46,635 bases of DNA from Treponema sp. UBA1747 (GTDB lineage Bacteria > Spirochaetota > Spirochaetia > Treponematales > Treponemataceae), in NCBI GenBank assembly GCA_002315375.1, contig DCHR01000027.1, positions 1 to 46,635 of the forward strand. The letters run 5' to 3'. Shown one piece after another: positions 31,309 to 39,005 of the stretch. The stretch's first letter is position 1, and each line of letters opens with the position of its first letter. Under the pieces are notes generated by a model, which saw only the letters and a list, made by a program, of their open reading frames with translations, searched no databases and was not told the DNA's origin. The position numbers were made by a program, and so were the translations under genes.

Positions 31309-33279
31309 TTAAACGTCCAGTGTGGCGTATACAGCGTTTTCTTCAATGAACTTGCGGCGAGGTTCAACATCGTCACCCATGAGAACAGAGAATACCTGAT
31401 CAGCCATAGCAGCATCAGTAATTTTTACCTGTTTCATTTTGCGGTTTTCAGGAGCCATGGTTGTATCACGGAGTTCTTCCCACTCCATTTCACCAAGACC
31501 TTTGTAACGCTGAACTTCTGCCTTGTCGCGGTTTTCACCAAGTTCTTCCAGAGCCTGATCACGTTCTTCATCACTGAAAACAAATTTGCGGTATTTTGCT
31601 TTTTTATATTCAACACGATAAAGAGGTGGCATAGCGATATAAACATGTCCGTTTTCAATAAGCTGAGGCATGTAACGGAAGAAGAAAGTCATAAGAAGTG
31701 TAGAGATATGAGCACCATCGACATCGGCATCGGCCATGATAATAATTTTGTGATAGCGCAATTTTTCGATATTAAAGTTTTTGCCGATTCCTGTTCCAAG
31801 GGAAGCAATAACCGGCTGGAGTTTTTCATTATTGATTACTTTGTGTGCTTCAACTTTTTCAACGTTGAGCATTTTACCCCAAAGAGGAAGAATGGCCTGT
31901 GTCTTTGGATTGCGACCCTGTTTGGCCGAACCACCGGCCGAGTCTCCTTCGACGATGTATACTTCACATTCTTCAGGATGTTTAGATGAACAGTCCGCAA
32001 GTTTTCCAGGAAGCCCGAAAGAGTCCATTCCGTCTTTGCGGGAAGTTTCTTCCATCTTCTTTTTCTTCAAACGAAGCAGGGCTTCATTAACTGCTTTTTC
32101 CAGAACCTGGTTACAGGTCTGTGGGTTCTGTTCAAACCAGAGTGTAAGTTTTTCTTTAACGAGGGAATCTACTACAGTACGAACTTCGGTGTTTCCCAGT
32201 TTCTGTTTTGTCTGTCCTTCAAACTGTGGTTCAGGGACTTTTACAGAAATAACTGCTGTCAGTCCGGAAAGAATATCTTCACTCTTAAGTTTTTCAAGTT
32301 TTACTTCTTTTCCTTTGGCTGCAGTTTTTGCTTTTTCAACTTTGTTACCGTTAAGCTTTTTGTTGATTTTTTCATTCTTTTCCAAAGCTTTGTTCATAAC
32401 AAAAGTAATGGCAGATTTGAAACCGTCAAGGTGAGTACCACCTTCGCGGGTATTAATGTCGTTTACATATGAATAAAGTTTTTCTTCAAAACCGTCATTG
32501 AATTGCATTGAAACATCAGCAATGATGTCATTCTGTTCACCGGTAACAAAAATAGGTTCTTCAGGAATTACCTTTTTTCCTTCGTTAAGGAACTTGGTAT
32601 ATTCGTTGATACCGCCTTCAAATTTCAGAATCAGTTCTTTTGGATTTTCCAGGCGTTCATCGCGGAAGGTAATCTGGATTCCAGGATTCAGGAAAGCAAG
32701 CTCACGGAGACGATCAAGAAGAACATCAAAATCATAAACAATAGTTTCTGTGAAAATTGTAGCATCAGACTTCCAGCGGATAGTTGTACCGGTTCTGTCA
32801 GATTTACCGATTTCCTTAACGCCTTCTTTGTTAGGAATACCTCTGGCAAATTTTTCCATGAAAACTTTACCGTCACGGTAAACTGTAGCTTCAAGCCAGT
32901 CGGAAAGGGCGTTTACACAGGAAACACCAACACCATGAAGACCACCGGAAACTTTGTAAGTAGATTTATCAAATTTACCACCGGCATGGAGTTTTGTTAA
33001 AACAAGCTCCAAAGCTGAAATACCGGTTTTCTTATTGATATCACAAGGAATACCACGACCATCGTCTTCAACACGACAGATATCGTCCTTTTCAAGTGCA
33101 ACTGTAATATTGTGACAGTATCCTGCCATAGCTTCGTCGATACAGTTATCAACAACTTCATAGACAAGATGATGCAGACCATTTGGACCTGTAGAACCAA
33201 TGTACATACCAGGTCTTTTTCGAACAGGTTCAAGCCCTTCCAGGACCTGAATATTGTCCGCTGAGTAATTCTCTGCCAT
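31309..33279 (-). CDS. gyrB: DNA gyrase subunit B
   Basis: The ATPase subunit of gyrase, 656 residues. The GHKL nucleotide site is visible as EVVDNCIDEA (Glu/Asn), DDGRGIP and GGLHGVGVSCVNAL; the transducer has GGTHLDGFKSA and ISVKVPEPQFEGQTK. The TOPRIM domain has EGDSAGGSAKQGRN and MADADVDGAHI for magnesium. A Lys-rich stretch (about 304-334) lies between the ATPase and transducer parts. The QRDR segment reads ILPLWGKMLNVEK, with Trp where Escherichia coli has Lys447. A GAGGTGG ribosome site lies upstream. The gene is divergent from dnaA. Confidence 0.97.
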   Translation of the reverse strand: MAENYSADNIQVLEGLEPVRKRPGMYIGSTGPNGLHHLVYEVVDNCIDEAMAGYCHNITVALEKDDICRVEDDGRGIPCDINKKTGISALELVLTKLHAGGKFDKSTYKVSGGLHGVGVSCVNALSDWLEATVYRDGKVFMEKFARGIPNKEGVKEIGKSDRTGTTIRWKSDATIFTETIVYDFDVLLDRLRELAFLNPGIQITFRDERLENPKELILKFEGGINEYTKFLNEGKKVIPEEPIFVTGEQNDIIADVSMQFNDGFEEKLYSYVNDINTREGGTHLDGFKSAITFVMNKALEKNEKINKKLNGNKVEKAKTAAKGKEVKLEKLKSEDILSGLTAVISVKVPEPQFEGQTKQKLGNTEVRTVVDSLVKEKLTLWFEQNPQTCNQVLEKAVNEALLRLKKKKMEETSRKDGMDSFGLPGKLADCSSKHPEECEVYIVEGDSAGGSAKQGRNPKTQAILPLWGKMLNVEKVEAHKVINNEKLQPVIASLGTGIGKNFNIEKLRYHKIIIMADADVDGAHISTLLMTFFFRYMPQLIENGHVYIAMPPLYRVEYKKAKYRKFVFSDEERDQALEELGENRDKAEVQRYKGLGEMEWEELRDTTMAPENRKMKQVKITDAAMADQVFSVLMGDDVEPRRKFIEENAVYATLDV

Positions 33280-33338
33280 GATTTTCCCACCTCATTTTTG
33301 ACAAATTTTTAAAAATAAAAACTTATAATAAGTAAATA

Positions 33339-33367
33339 ATTATACCATTATTATAGTAAATTTTCAA
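33339..33367 (-). promoter_or_regulatory. Promoter of gyrB-gyrA
   Basis: On the minus strand TTGAAA (33362-33367), 17 bp, TATAAT (33339-33344), giving a leader of about 50 nt. A motif AACTAACGAACGGTTATT (33367-33384) abuts the -35 and may be a regulator site. Confidence 0.6.
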
Positions 33368-33415
33368 ACTAACGAACGGTTATTAATAAGAAAAAAATTG
33401 ATCAAATTTGATTAA

Positions 33416-33445
33416 TGTGGAAAAATTCGGGTCTTTCGGTATAAT
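33416..33445 (+). promoter_or_regulatory. Putative autoregulated, leaderless promoter of dnaA
   Basis: A DnaA-box-like TGTGGAAAA (33416-33424) overlaps the -35 position and TATAAT is at 33440-33445. Exactly six nt separate it from the ATG at 33452, so the +1 would be the start codon. No Shine-Dalgarno sequence is seen. The -35 itself (TGTGGA) is a poor match. Confidence 0.5.
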
Positions 33446-33451
33446 GAAAAT

Positions 33452-34888
33452 ATGAGTGAAAATTTGTACAAAGAAGTGTTTGAATACGCACTTAATGAAA
33501 TACATAAAGAATACAGAAACAACGGAAAGGAAAATGATTTTACACTCTGGTTCAACATGGTATACGAATCAGACACAATCAATGAAATTACAATTTCTGT
33601 TGCTTCAGATTTCATAAAATTCCAGAATGAAAAAAAAGGCAATTTTGATATCGTACTGGAAAAAATTAAAAAACTGACAGGCCAGAATCAAATAACTTTA
33701 AAAATCATAACAAAGGAAAAAGAAGTTCAGGATGTTTCACGTGAAAACGAACAAATGTTAGTTTCAGTTGAAAAGGAAAAACCTGAAATTTCAGAAAAAA
33801 CAAATGCCGAAAGGGCAGAAGAGGAAGAAATTAAATCAAAAAAAGTAAAACATCCTTTACTTTCTGAAAAATATACTTTTGACAATTTCGTAGTAGGTGA
33901 AGACTGTAAATTTGCCTATAAAGCCTCAATCGAAGTAGCAAAAAATCCAGGACATTACAAAAATCCATTCCTTCTTTACGGAGGTTCAGGTCTTGGAAAA
34001 ACTCACCTGATGCAGGCAATCGGAAATTATATTTACGAAAATACAGAAAACGAAAAAATCAAAATCTGTTACATGACTGCTGAAACCTTCTTCAACGAAT
34101 TTACATCTTCATTGAACGGAAAAAAAGCAGACGAATTCCATAAAAAATTCAGAAACAATGATGTTTTCCTTCTGGATGACATCCACTGGCTTAACGGAAA
34201 AGTAGGAGCTCAGGAACAACTGTTCTGTGTATTTGAAGCTCTTCATCAGAAGAACGCACAGATGGTTTTTACAATTGACCGCCCGATAAAAGAATGGACA
34301 GAAATGAATGAACGTCTTGTAAGCCGGTTAAACAGCGGACTTTCTGTAGACCTTAATCCACCAGATTTTGATACCCGAATTGCAATCCTTCAGAAAAAAA
34401 TGGAACTTTTTGATAAAAAAATTTCAAACGAAGTAACTGAATACATTGCAAAAAATATTGAATCAAACGTCCGTGAACTGGAAGGAGCTCTGAACAGAAT
34501 TGTTGAATATGCAGATCTGATGGATGAAGAAGTTACAATCAATGTTGCAAAAGAAGTCCTTAAAGATTTCCTTTCAACAAGCAGCAATGAACATATTTCG
34601 ATTGAAACAATACAGAAAGTAATTTGCGAAAATTATCAGATTTCTCTTCAGGATATCAAAGGCAAAAATAAAGGTAAAAAATTTGTTGTTCCAAGAATGA
34701 TTGCTGTTTATCTTTCCAAAGAAATGACTGAATATACTTTTAGTGAAATAGGCAATGAATTTGGTGGAAGAGACCATACAACAATTATGCATGCTCATGA
34801 CAAAATTGGAGACCAGGTAAAATTTGATCCTTCAATGAGTGCAAAAATTGAAGCCTTCAAAAGAGAAATTAAAGACTATAAAAAGTAA
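33452..34888 (+). CDS. dnaA: Chromosomal replication initiator protein DnaA
   Basis: DnaA binds DnaA boxes and opens the origin. The 478-residue protein has domain I (1 to about 80, with the conserved FTLWFNMVYE), a variable linker II (about 85-130, Glu/Lys rich), the AAA+ domain III with Walker A GGSGLGKTHL and Walker B VFLLDDIHWL, and domain IV ending in the DnaA signature GGRDHTTIMHAHDKI. It is complete. No ribosome site lies upstream and TATAAT is 6 nt before the ATG. A parS-like 16-mer is embedded in the linker-coding part. It heads the rightward run of origin genes. Confidence 0.98.
   Translation: MSENLYKEVFEYALNEIHKEYRNNGKENDFTLWFNMVYESDTINEITISVASDFIKFQNEKKGNFDIVLEKIKKLTGQNQITLKIITKEKEVQDVSRENEQMLVSVEKEKPEISEKTNAERAEEEEIKSKKVKHPLLSEKYTFDNFVVGEDCKFAYKASIEVAKNPGHYKNPFLLYGGSGLGKTHLMQAIGNYIYENTENEKIKICYMTAETFFNEFTSSLNGKKADEFHKKFRNNDVFLLDDIHWLNGKVGAQEQLFCVFEALHQKNAQMVFTIDRPIKEWTEMNERLVSRLNSGLSVDLNPPDFDTRIAILQKKMELFDKKISNEVTEYIAKNIESNVRELEGALNRIVEYADLMDEEVTINVAKEVLKDFLSTSSNEHISIETIQKVICENYQISLQDIKGKNKGKKFVVPRMIAVYLSKEMTEYTFSEIGNEFGGRDHTTIMHAHDKIGDQVKFDPSMSAKIEAFKREIKDYKK
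33733..33748. other. parS-like site inside dnaA
   Basis: TGTTTCACGTGAAAAC matches 14 of 16 positions of the array consensus with an intact core. It falls in the sequence for the non-conserved linker domain II (residues 94-99, DVSREN), where codon choice is free. Confidence 0.55.
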
Positions 34889-34920
34889 TAAAATTTGTGC
34901 ATAATAATCTGAACAGGTTG

Positions 34921-35097
34921 TGGATTATTTGTTGATAAAAAATATAAATGTGGAAAAGTGGATAAAAAGTTAATTCAAATATAGCTTTTATCAACACCAT
35001 AAAAATATGTAATATAAAAAAATAAGTGCGTTATCCACATTATCAACGCCCTTATTATTATTATTATTAAATTTATAAATTTATATATATAATAAGA
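34921..35097. other. Replication origin oriC between dnaA and dnaN
   Basis: DnaA-box-like 9-mers lie at 34921 (TGTGGATTA), 34932 (TGTTGATAA), 34951 (TGTGGAAAA), 34959 (AGTGGATAA), 34988 (TTATCAACA), 35031 (perfect TTATCCACA) and 35040 (TTATCAACG). The last two are followed by a GC cluster (35047-35051), six TTA triplets (35052-35069) and an AT-only stretch to 35095. This is the order DnaA boxes, GC cluster, DnaA-trio, AT-rich unwinding DNA seen in the Bacillus subtilis basal unwinding element. Confidence 0.8.
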
Positions 35098-35135
35098 AAT
35101 GTGTATAAACCCAGCATTTCAAAAAGGAGAAATAT

Positions 35136-36266
35136 ATGAAATTTACATTTGATCGTGATGCAATGATAAAAGAAATCGTAATTGCACAGGAAATCATTAC
35201 AAACAAAAGTCCTTTGTCAATTCTTTCGAATATTCTTTTGATTGCAGAAAACAATACTCTTACAATCAAAGCTTCTGACAATACACTTAAATATATTTCT
35301 TCGATTCCGGTAGACATTCAGGAAGAAGGAAGCACAACAGTTTACTGTGATAACTTCATGAATATTATTTCAAAGCTTCCAAGTGGTGAAGTTGAATTCA
35401 TTCAGGAAGATTTGAAAGTAACAATCAACTCACTTACAAAAAAATTCAAGGCAACACTTAACAGCCAGGCTTCTGATAAATTCCCTGAAATGGGAAGTTC
35501 TGAAAATCTGCCTTTCTTTGAATTACCTGCAAAAGAACTTAAAGAAATGATTCGTCAGACAATTTTCTCTGTTTCTGAAGATCACACAAGAATTTTCCTT
35601 ACAGGTATTTATTTCTTGAAAAATGATCAGAACCTTACAATGGTTTCTACAGATGGTCACAGACTTTCAATTATTGAAAAAGCAATTGCAAACAATGTTC
35701 CGGATTTCCCACCTGCAATCGTTCCTACAAAAATTCTGGCATGTGTTATGAAACATGCTTCTGATGAAGGAAATATTAAAGTTGCAGTTGTTGATAAATC
35801 GATTTTTATTAAATTCGGAAATTATGAATTTACATCAAATCTTATTGATGGTCTTTATCCGAACTACAAAAAAGTTATTCCGGAAAATCTCAGTTCTTCA
35901 CTGGCAGTTTATAAAGCTGATCTTAAAGCTGCTCTGGAAAGGACAACAATCATGGTTGATAAAGCAGTAAGCAGAATTCTTTTCAAAGTTTCTTCAGGTG
36001 TATTAAAAGTTATGACTCCTGATTCTTTGAACGGAAATGCTTCAGAAGAAATTCCATGCAGATATGATGGTCCGGATCTTTCAATCGGATTGAACTATAA
36101 GTTCATTACTGATCCGCTCAGAGTAATTGATTCAGAATATGTTGTTTTTGAATTTACTCCTGATGAAGATGATGGAAGTGGAGAAAGAAAAGTAACAAAG
36201 ACTGTAATCATGCATTCTGATCCTGCAGAAGATTACAAGCATATTATTATGCCAATGAACAACTAA
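35136..36266 (+). CDS. dnaN: DNA polymerase III sliding clamp (beta subunit)
   Basis: The 376-residue protein forms the ring that tethers DNA polymerase III. Its three beta-clamp folds are recognisable: N-terminal KSPLSILSNILLIAEN, middle KEMIRQTIFSVSEDHTRIFLTGIYF and DGHRLSIIEK, and a C-terminal part ending with the pattern VTKTVIMHSDPAEDYKHIIMPMNN. Length is typical. AAGGAG gives a good start, 39 bp after the AT-rich end of oriC. A hairpin follows the gene, so dnaN may be partly separated from recF. Confidence 0.96.
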   Translation: MKFTFDRDAMIKEIVIAQEIITNKSPLSILSNILLIAENNTLTIKASDNTLKYISSIPVDIQEEGSTTVYCDNFMNIISKLPSGEVEFIQEDLKVTINSLTKKFKATLNSQASDKFPEMGSSENLPFFELPAKELKEMIRQTIFSVSEDHTRIFLTGIYFLKNDQNLTMVSTDGHRLSIIEKAIANNVPDFPPAIVPTKILACVMKHASDEGNIKVAVVDKSIFIKFGNYEFTSNLIDGLYPNYKKVIPENLSSSLAVYKADLKAALERTTIMVDKAVSRILFKVSSGVLKVMTPDSLNGNASEEIPCRYDGPDLSIGLNYKFITDPLRVIDSEYVVFEFTPDEDDGSGERKVTKTVIMHSDPAEDYKHIIMPMNN

Positions 36267-36283
36267 GCAGGGAAGAAAGCGAC

Positions 36284-36299
36284 TAACTAACGTTAGTTA
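36284..36299. promoter_or_regulatory. Palindrome TAACTAACGTTAGTTA between dnaN and recF
   Basis: A perfect 16-bp palindrome, 17 bp after the dnaN stop. Similar ACTAAC-AACG sequences occur upstream of gyrB (33367-33384) and in the DUF3783 leader (27686-27700). Confidence 0.35.
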
Positions 36300-36306
36300 A
36301 TAAAAT

Positions 36307-36343
36307 AACAGGTGGTTTCATTTTTCGGAGCTGCCTGTTTTTC
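36307..36343 (+). terminator. Weak terminator after dnaN
   Basis: AACAGGTGG (36307-36315) pairs with CTGCCTGTT (36331-36339), two wobbles, with a 15-nt loop and a short T run. A small CGCG-CAAG-CGCG hairpin follows at 36357-36368, just before the recF ribosome site. Confidence 0.45.
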
Positions 36344-36389
36344 AAAAAATTTTTTCCGCGCAAGCGCGAAAATTTATCAGGAATTGTAA

Positions 36390-37499
36390 ATGCCATTTTT
36401 AACTGTATCATTTTACAATTACCGTAATCTGAAAAATTCAAGGATAGACCTCGCCGGCCGCGAGGTCTATTTTGTTGGTGAAAACGGGCAGGGGAAAAGT
36501 AATCTTCTGGAATCGTTGTATTATGCAGCTTACGGGATTTCATTTCGTACACATGTAGACTCTCAAATTACCCGCTACAACGAAAAGAATTTTTCGGTGA
36601 CAGCTTTGTATGATAAAGCCCCCGGCGACACTCAGCAGGTCCGCGTCATTTTTGAAAATAATAAAAAAAGAATCGAAAAAAACGGGAAGAAAATTAACGA
36701 CCGTAAGGAACTTATAAATACAATTCCTTGTATTCTTTTTTGTCATGATGATATGCGTTTTGCTACAGGTGATCCTGAAGACCGCCGTTTTTTTGTAGAC
36801 CAGTCCCTGACTCTTTATGATTCACTTTACATCGATGATCTCAGAAATTATAAAAAAATTTTGAAAAGCCGGAACACAATTCTGAAAGAACATAAATATG
36901 AACTTCTGGATGTTTATGACCAGCAACTGGTTAATGCAGGATTGATTGTTCAGGCAAAAAGAAAAAAAGCAATTTTCCAGTTTAACCAGATTTTTGGTAA
37001 ATTATTTGAAGACGTAACAGGAATTCAGAATTTGAAAATCAGTTATGAACCAAGCTGGAAAGAATTGAACGATGGAGTTGCTTTAAGAACTCCTGGTTTT
37101 GATGAAGTGCTGGGTCATTTAAAAGTCCGCCATGAGGCGGACAAAGCGATGGAAACAACTTTGTCGGGACCACACAGAGATAAAATAAACTTTGTAAAAG
37201 ACGGCCAGCTTTTTGTTCAGACTGCTTCGACAGGGCAGTGCCGCCTGATTTCATTGATTCTGAGAGTTGCACAGGCAGTATTTTTTACTCAGACCACAGG
37301 TTTAAAACCGGTTCTTCTGATGGACGATGTTCTTCTGGAACTGGACCCTGGAAAGCGTACAAAACTTACTGCTCTTCTTCCTGAATACGACCAGCTTTTC
37401 TGTACATTTTTGCCGGGAGAGCCTTATGAAAACTACATGAGAGAAACAACAAAAGTATTTCATGTAGAAAACGGAGAATGGAGCGAGGTCAAAAAATGA
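36390..37499 (+). CDS. recF: DNA replication and repair protein RecF
   Basis: The 369-residue SMC-like ATPase loads RecA at single-strand gaps. Walker A GENGQGKSN is at residues 31-39, the signature TASTGQCRLISLILR (about 277-291) resembles the ABC C-loop, and Walker B VLLMDDVLLELD follows. Length is normal. CAGGA precedes the ATG. Its stop overlaps the ATG of the DUF721 gene (ATGA at 37496-37499), so translation of the two is coupled. Confidence 0.95.
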   Translation: MPFLTVSFYNYRNLKNSRIDLAGREVYFVGENGQGKSNLLESLYYAAYGISFRTHVDSQITRYNEKNFSVTALYDKAPGDTQQVRVIFENNKKRIEKNGKKINDRKELINTIPCILFCHDDMRFATGDPEDRRFFVDQSLTLYDSLYIDDLRNYKKILKSRNTILKEHKYELLDVYDQQLVNAGLIVQAKRKKAIFQFNQIFGKLFEDVTGIQNLKISYEPSWKELNDGVALRTPGFDEVLGHLKVRHEADKAMETTLSGPHRDKINFVKDGQLFVQTASTGQCRLISLILRVAQAVFFTQTTGLKPVLLMDDVLLELDPGKRTKLTALLPEYDQLFCTFLPGEPYENYMRETTKVFHVENGEWSEVKK

Positions 37500-38074
37500 A
37501 TAACATTATCGACGCCAATGAAATGATCAGCAGGGTTTTTTCTAATATCGAAGCTTCGGATATCGATAACGCCAATAAAATCACTTCAATTTGGAAAAAG
37601 GTTGTACGCGGAATTAAGAATAACCGGGATGAGCATTACGGAGATAAAATTGCCAGTCATTCGGATGTGGTGGATTTTAAAAACGGACAGCTTCTGATAG
37701 AAACGGACCATCCGGGCTGGACACAGGCTATACAGCTTTATTCAAAATTCATTATTCGCGGAATGAATATGAATACGGAAAACTTAGGGGTAAAAGTTGA
37801 ATCTCTGGTTTTCCGCCTGAAAGGAACGACAACAACACTTTTTAATACCTATGATGAAGAATTGAAAAAGGCTCAGGAAAGGATGAATAAAAAGTCTGAT
37901 GAGCAGGAAAAAGAGATGAATGCATTTCTTCAGAAATCGGCTTCCATGGGTCCAAAATCAGACAAATCGGAATCAAATGAGGCTCAAAATTCACAAAATG
38001 AGCTTCCGCCCGAATTCCTGGCAAAGCTGGCAAGTCTGGAATCTACCGTGTTGACCAATTCAAAAAATAAATGA
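37496..38074 (+). CDS. dciA: DUF721 / DciA-type helicase-associated protein
   Basis: The 192-residue protein has a DUF721 N-terminal part (SIWKKVVRGIKNNRDEHYGDKIASHSDVVDFKNGQLLIETDHPGWTQAIQ) and a long Glu/Lys/Ser tail that should be flexible. DUF721 proteins include DciA, the ancestral loader of the DnaB replicative helicase, and its place right after recF in the origin cluster supports that role. A frame from 37478 exists, but the ATG at 37496, overlapping the recF stop with GGAGCGAGG upstream, is the better start. Confidence 0.78.
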   Translation: MNNIIDANEMISRVFSNIEASDIDNANKITSIWKKVVRGIKNNRDEHYGDKIASHSDVVDFKNGQLLIETDHPGWTQAIQLYSKFIIRGMNMNTENLGVKVESLVFRLKGTTTTLFNTYDEELKKAQERMNKKSDEQEKEMNAFLQKSASMGPKSDKSESNEAQNSQNELPPEFLAKLASLESTVLTNSKNK

Positions 38075-38156
38075 TATATTTTTATACCCCATTTTAAAGT
38101 GGTAATAATGGGTGCACTACCGAAATCTTTTTTTATAAATATATAAGGAGCTTAGT

Positions 38157-38321
38157 ATGGCAAAAGGTAAAAGAACATATCAGCCAAGTAAAGTAAAACG
38201 CAATAGAAAGTTTGGATTCCGCGCACGTATGGCAACAAAAGGTGGACGTAAGATTCTCGCACGTCGCCGCGCTAAGGGACGCAAAAAGCTGTCTGTAGCT
38301 GACGAACACAACAAATACTAA
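38157..38321 (+). CDS. rpmH: 50S ribosomal protein L34
   Basis: The 54-residue, very basic protein begins MAKGKRTYQPSKVKRNRK and contains the family core FGFRARMATKGGRKILARRR. It is slightly longer than the usual 44-47 residues because of a C-terminal tail (KLSVADEHNKY). An AAGGAG ribosome site lies upstream. It heads the conserved rpmH-rnpA-yidD-yidC-jag run, with rnpA 18 bp downstream. Confidence 0.97.
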   Translation: MAKGKRTYQPSKVKRNRKFGFRARMATKGGRKILARRRAKGRKKLSVADEHNKY

Positions 38322-38339
38322 TTAGAATCAGTTTTAGGG

Positions 38340-38702
38340 ATGGAAACAGATTTTAATAAAACAGGCTTTTTTACTCGTGATCAGCGGATAAAAAAGCCTG
38401 AAACATTTAAAACACTGTTCAAAAACGGAAAAAAGGTAAGTATTCCCGGAGCCCGTCTTTTCTATATGGAAAACGGCCTTGGAATAAACAGAATCGGTTT
38501 TCCTTTAAATCGTGGCTACGGTAACGCGGTTCAAAGGAACTTATCAAAACGTTACAGCCGGGAAGTCTATCGTTTATATAAAACACACCTGAACACCGGA
38601 TACGACATGCTTCTGCAAGTGTATCCAGGAAATGACTCGTTCAACTCGCGGTGTGAACAATTTCGAATATTGTGTCAAAAGGCAGATTTGTTAAAGGATT
38701 AG
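38340..38702 (+). CDS. rnpA: Ribonuclease P protein component
   Basis: The 120-residue basic protein is the protein subunit of RNase P, which trims tRNA 5' ends. The RNR motif is visible in GYGNAVQRNLSKRYSREVYR. The N-terminus (METDFNKTGFFTRDQRIKKPETFK) is a little longer than usual, and the AGGG upstream sits only 0-3 nt from the ATG, so the start is less certain. It overlaps yidD by 31 bp. Confidence 0.9.
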   Translation: METDFNKTGFFTRDQRIKKPETFKTLFKNGKKVSIPGARLFYMENGLGINRIGFPLNRGYGNAVQRNLSKRYSREVYRLYKTHLNTGYDMLLQVYPGNDSFNSRCEQFRILCQKADLLKD

Positions 38703-38941
38703 TTTTTCTATGGAGTTCTCTTAAGGGACTTCTTGGAAAAATTTTTATCCTTTTGATCCGATTTTATCAGATTTGTATTTCTCCTTTGTTTCCGCCTTGC
38801 TGCAGGTACACACCGAGTTGTTCTGCCTACGCACTGGAAGCAATCAAAAAATACGGACCGATAAAAGGTCTTTATCTCGCAATAAGACGAATATTAAGAT
38901 GTAATCCTTTTCATGAGGGCGGGTATGATCCTGTCCCATAA
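38672..38941 (+). CDS. yidD: Membrane protein insertion efficiency factor YidD
   Basis: The 89-residue protein shows the YidD core RFYQICISPLFPPCCRYTPSCSAYALEAIKKYG and the C-terminal CNPFHEGGYDPVP. Unlike most relatives it begins at a GTG within the end of rnpA with no good ribosome site, so translation is likely coupled; the first 20 residues (SKGRFVKGLVFLWSSLKGL) are extra. It helps YidC insert membrane proteins. Confidence 0.9.
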   Translation: MSKGRFVKGLVFLWSSLKGLLGKIFILLIRFYQICISPLFPPCCRYTPSCSAYALEAIKKYGPIKGLYLAIRRILRCNPFHEGGYDPVP

Positions 38942-39005
38942 AAAATAGAGTTCTCTTTTATTACTCCGGCTGCTCAAAAATGAAAATTATTTTTTGGAGT
39001 AAAAA

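Noticed and set aside
31781..32434. 217-codon plus-strand ORF opposite gyrB
   Set aside because: Shadow frame over well-conserved GyrB motifs; low-complexity Ser/Phe translation.
34921..35097. Simple microsatellite (TTA repeat)
   Set aside because: The TTA run is adjacent to DnaA boxes and a GC cluster and is better explained as DnaA-trios of oriC than as an unconstrained repeat.
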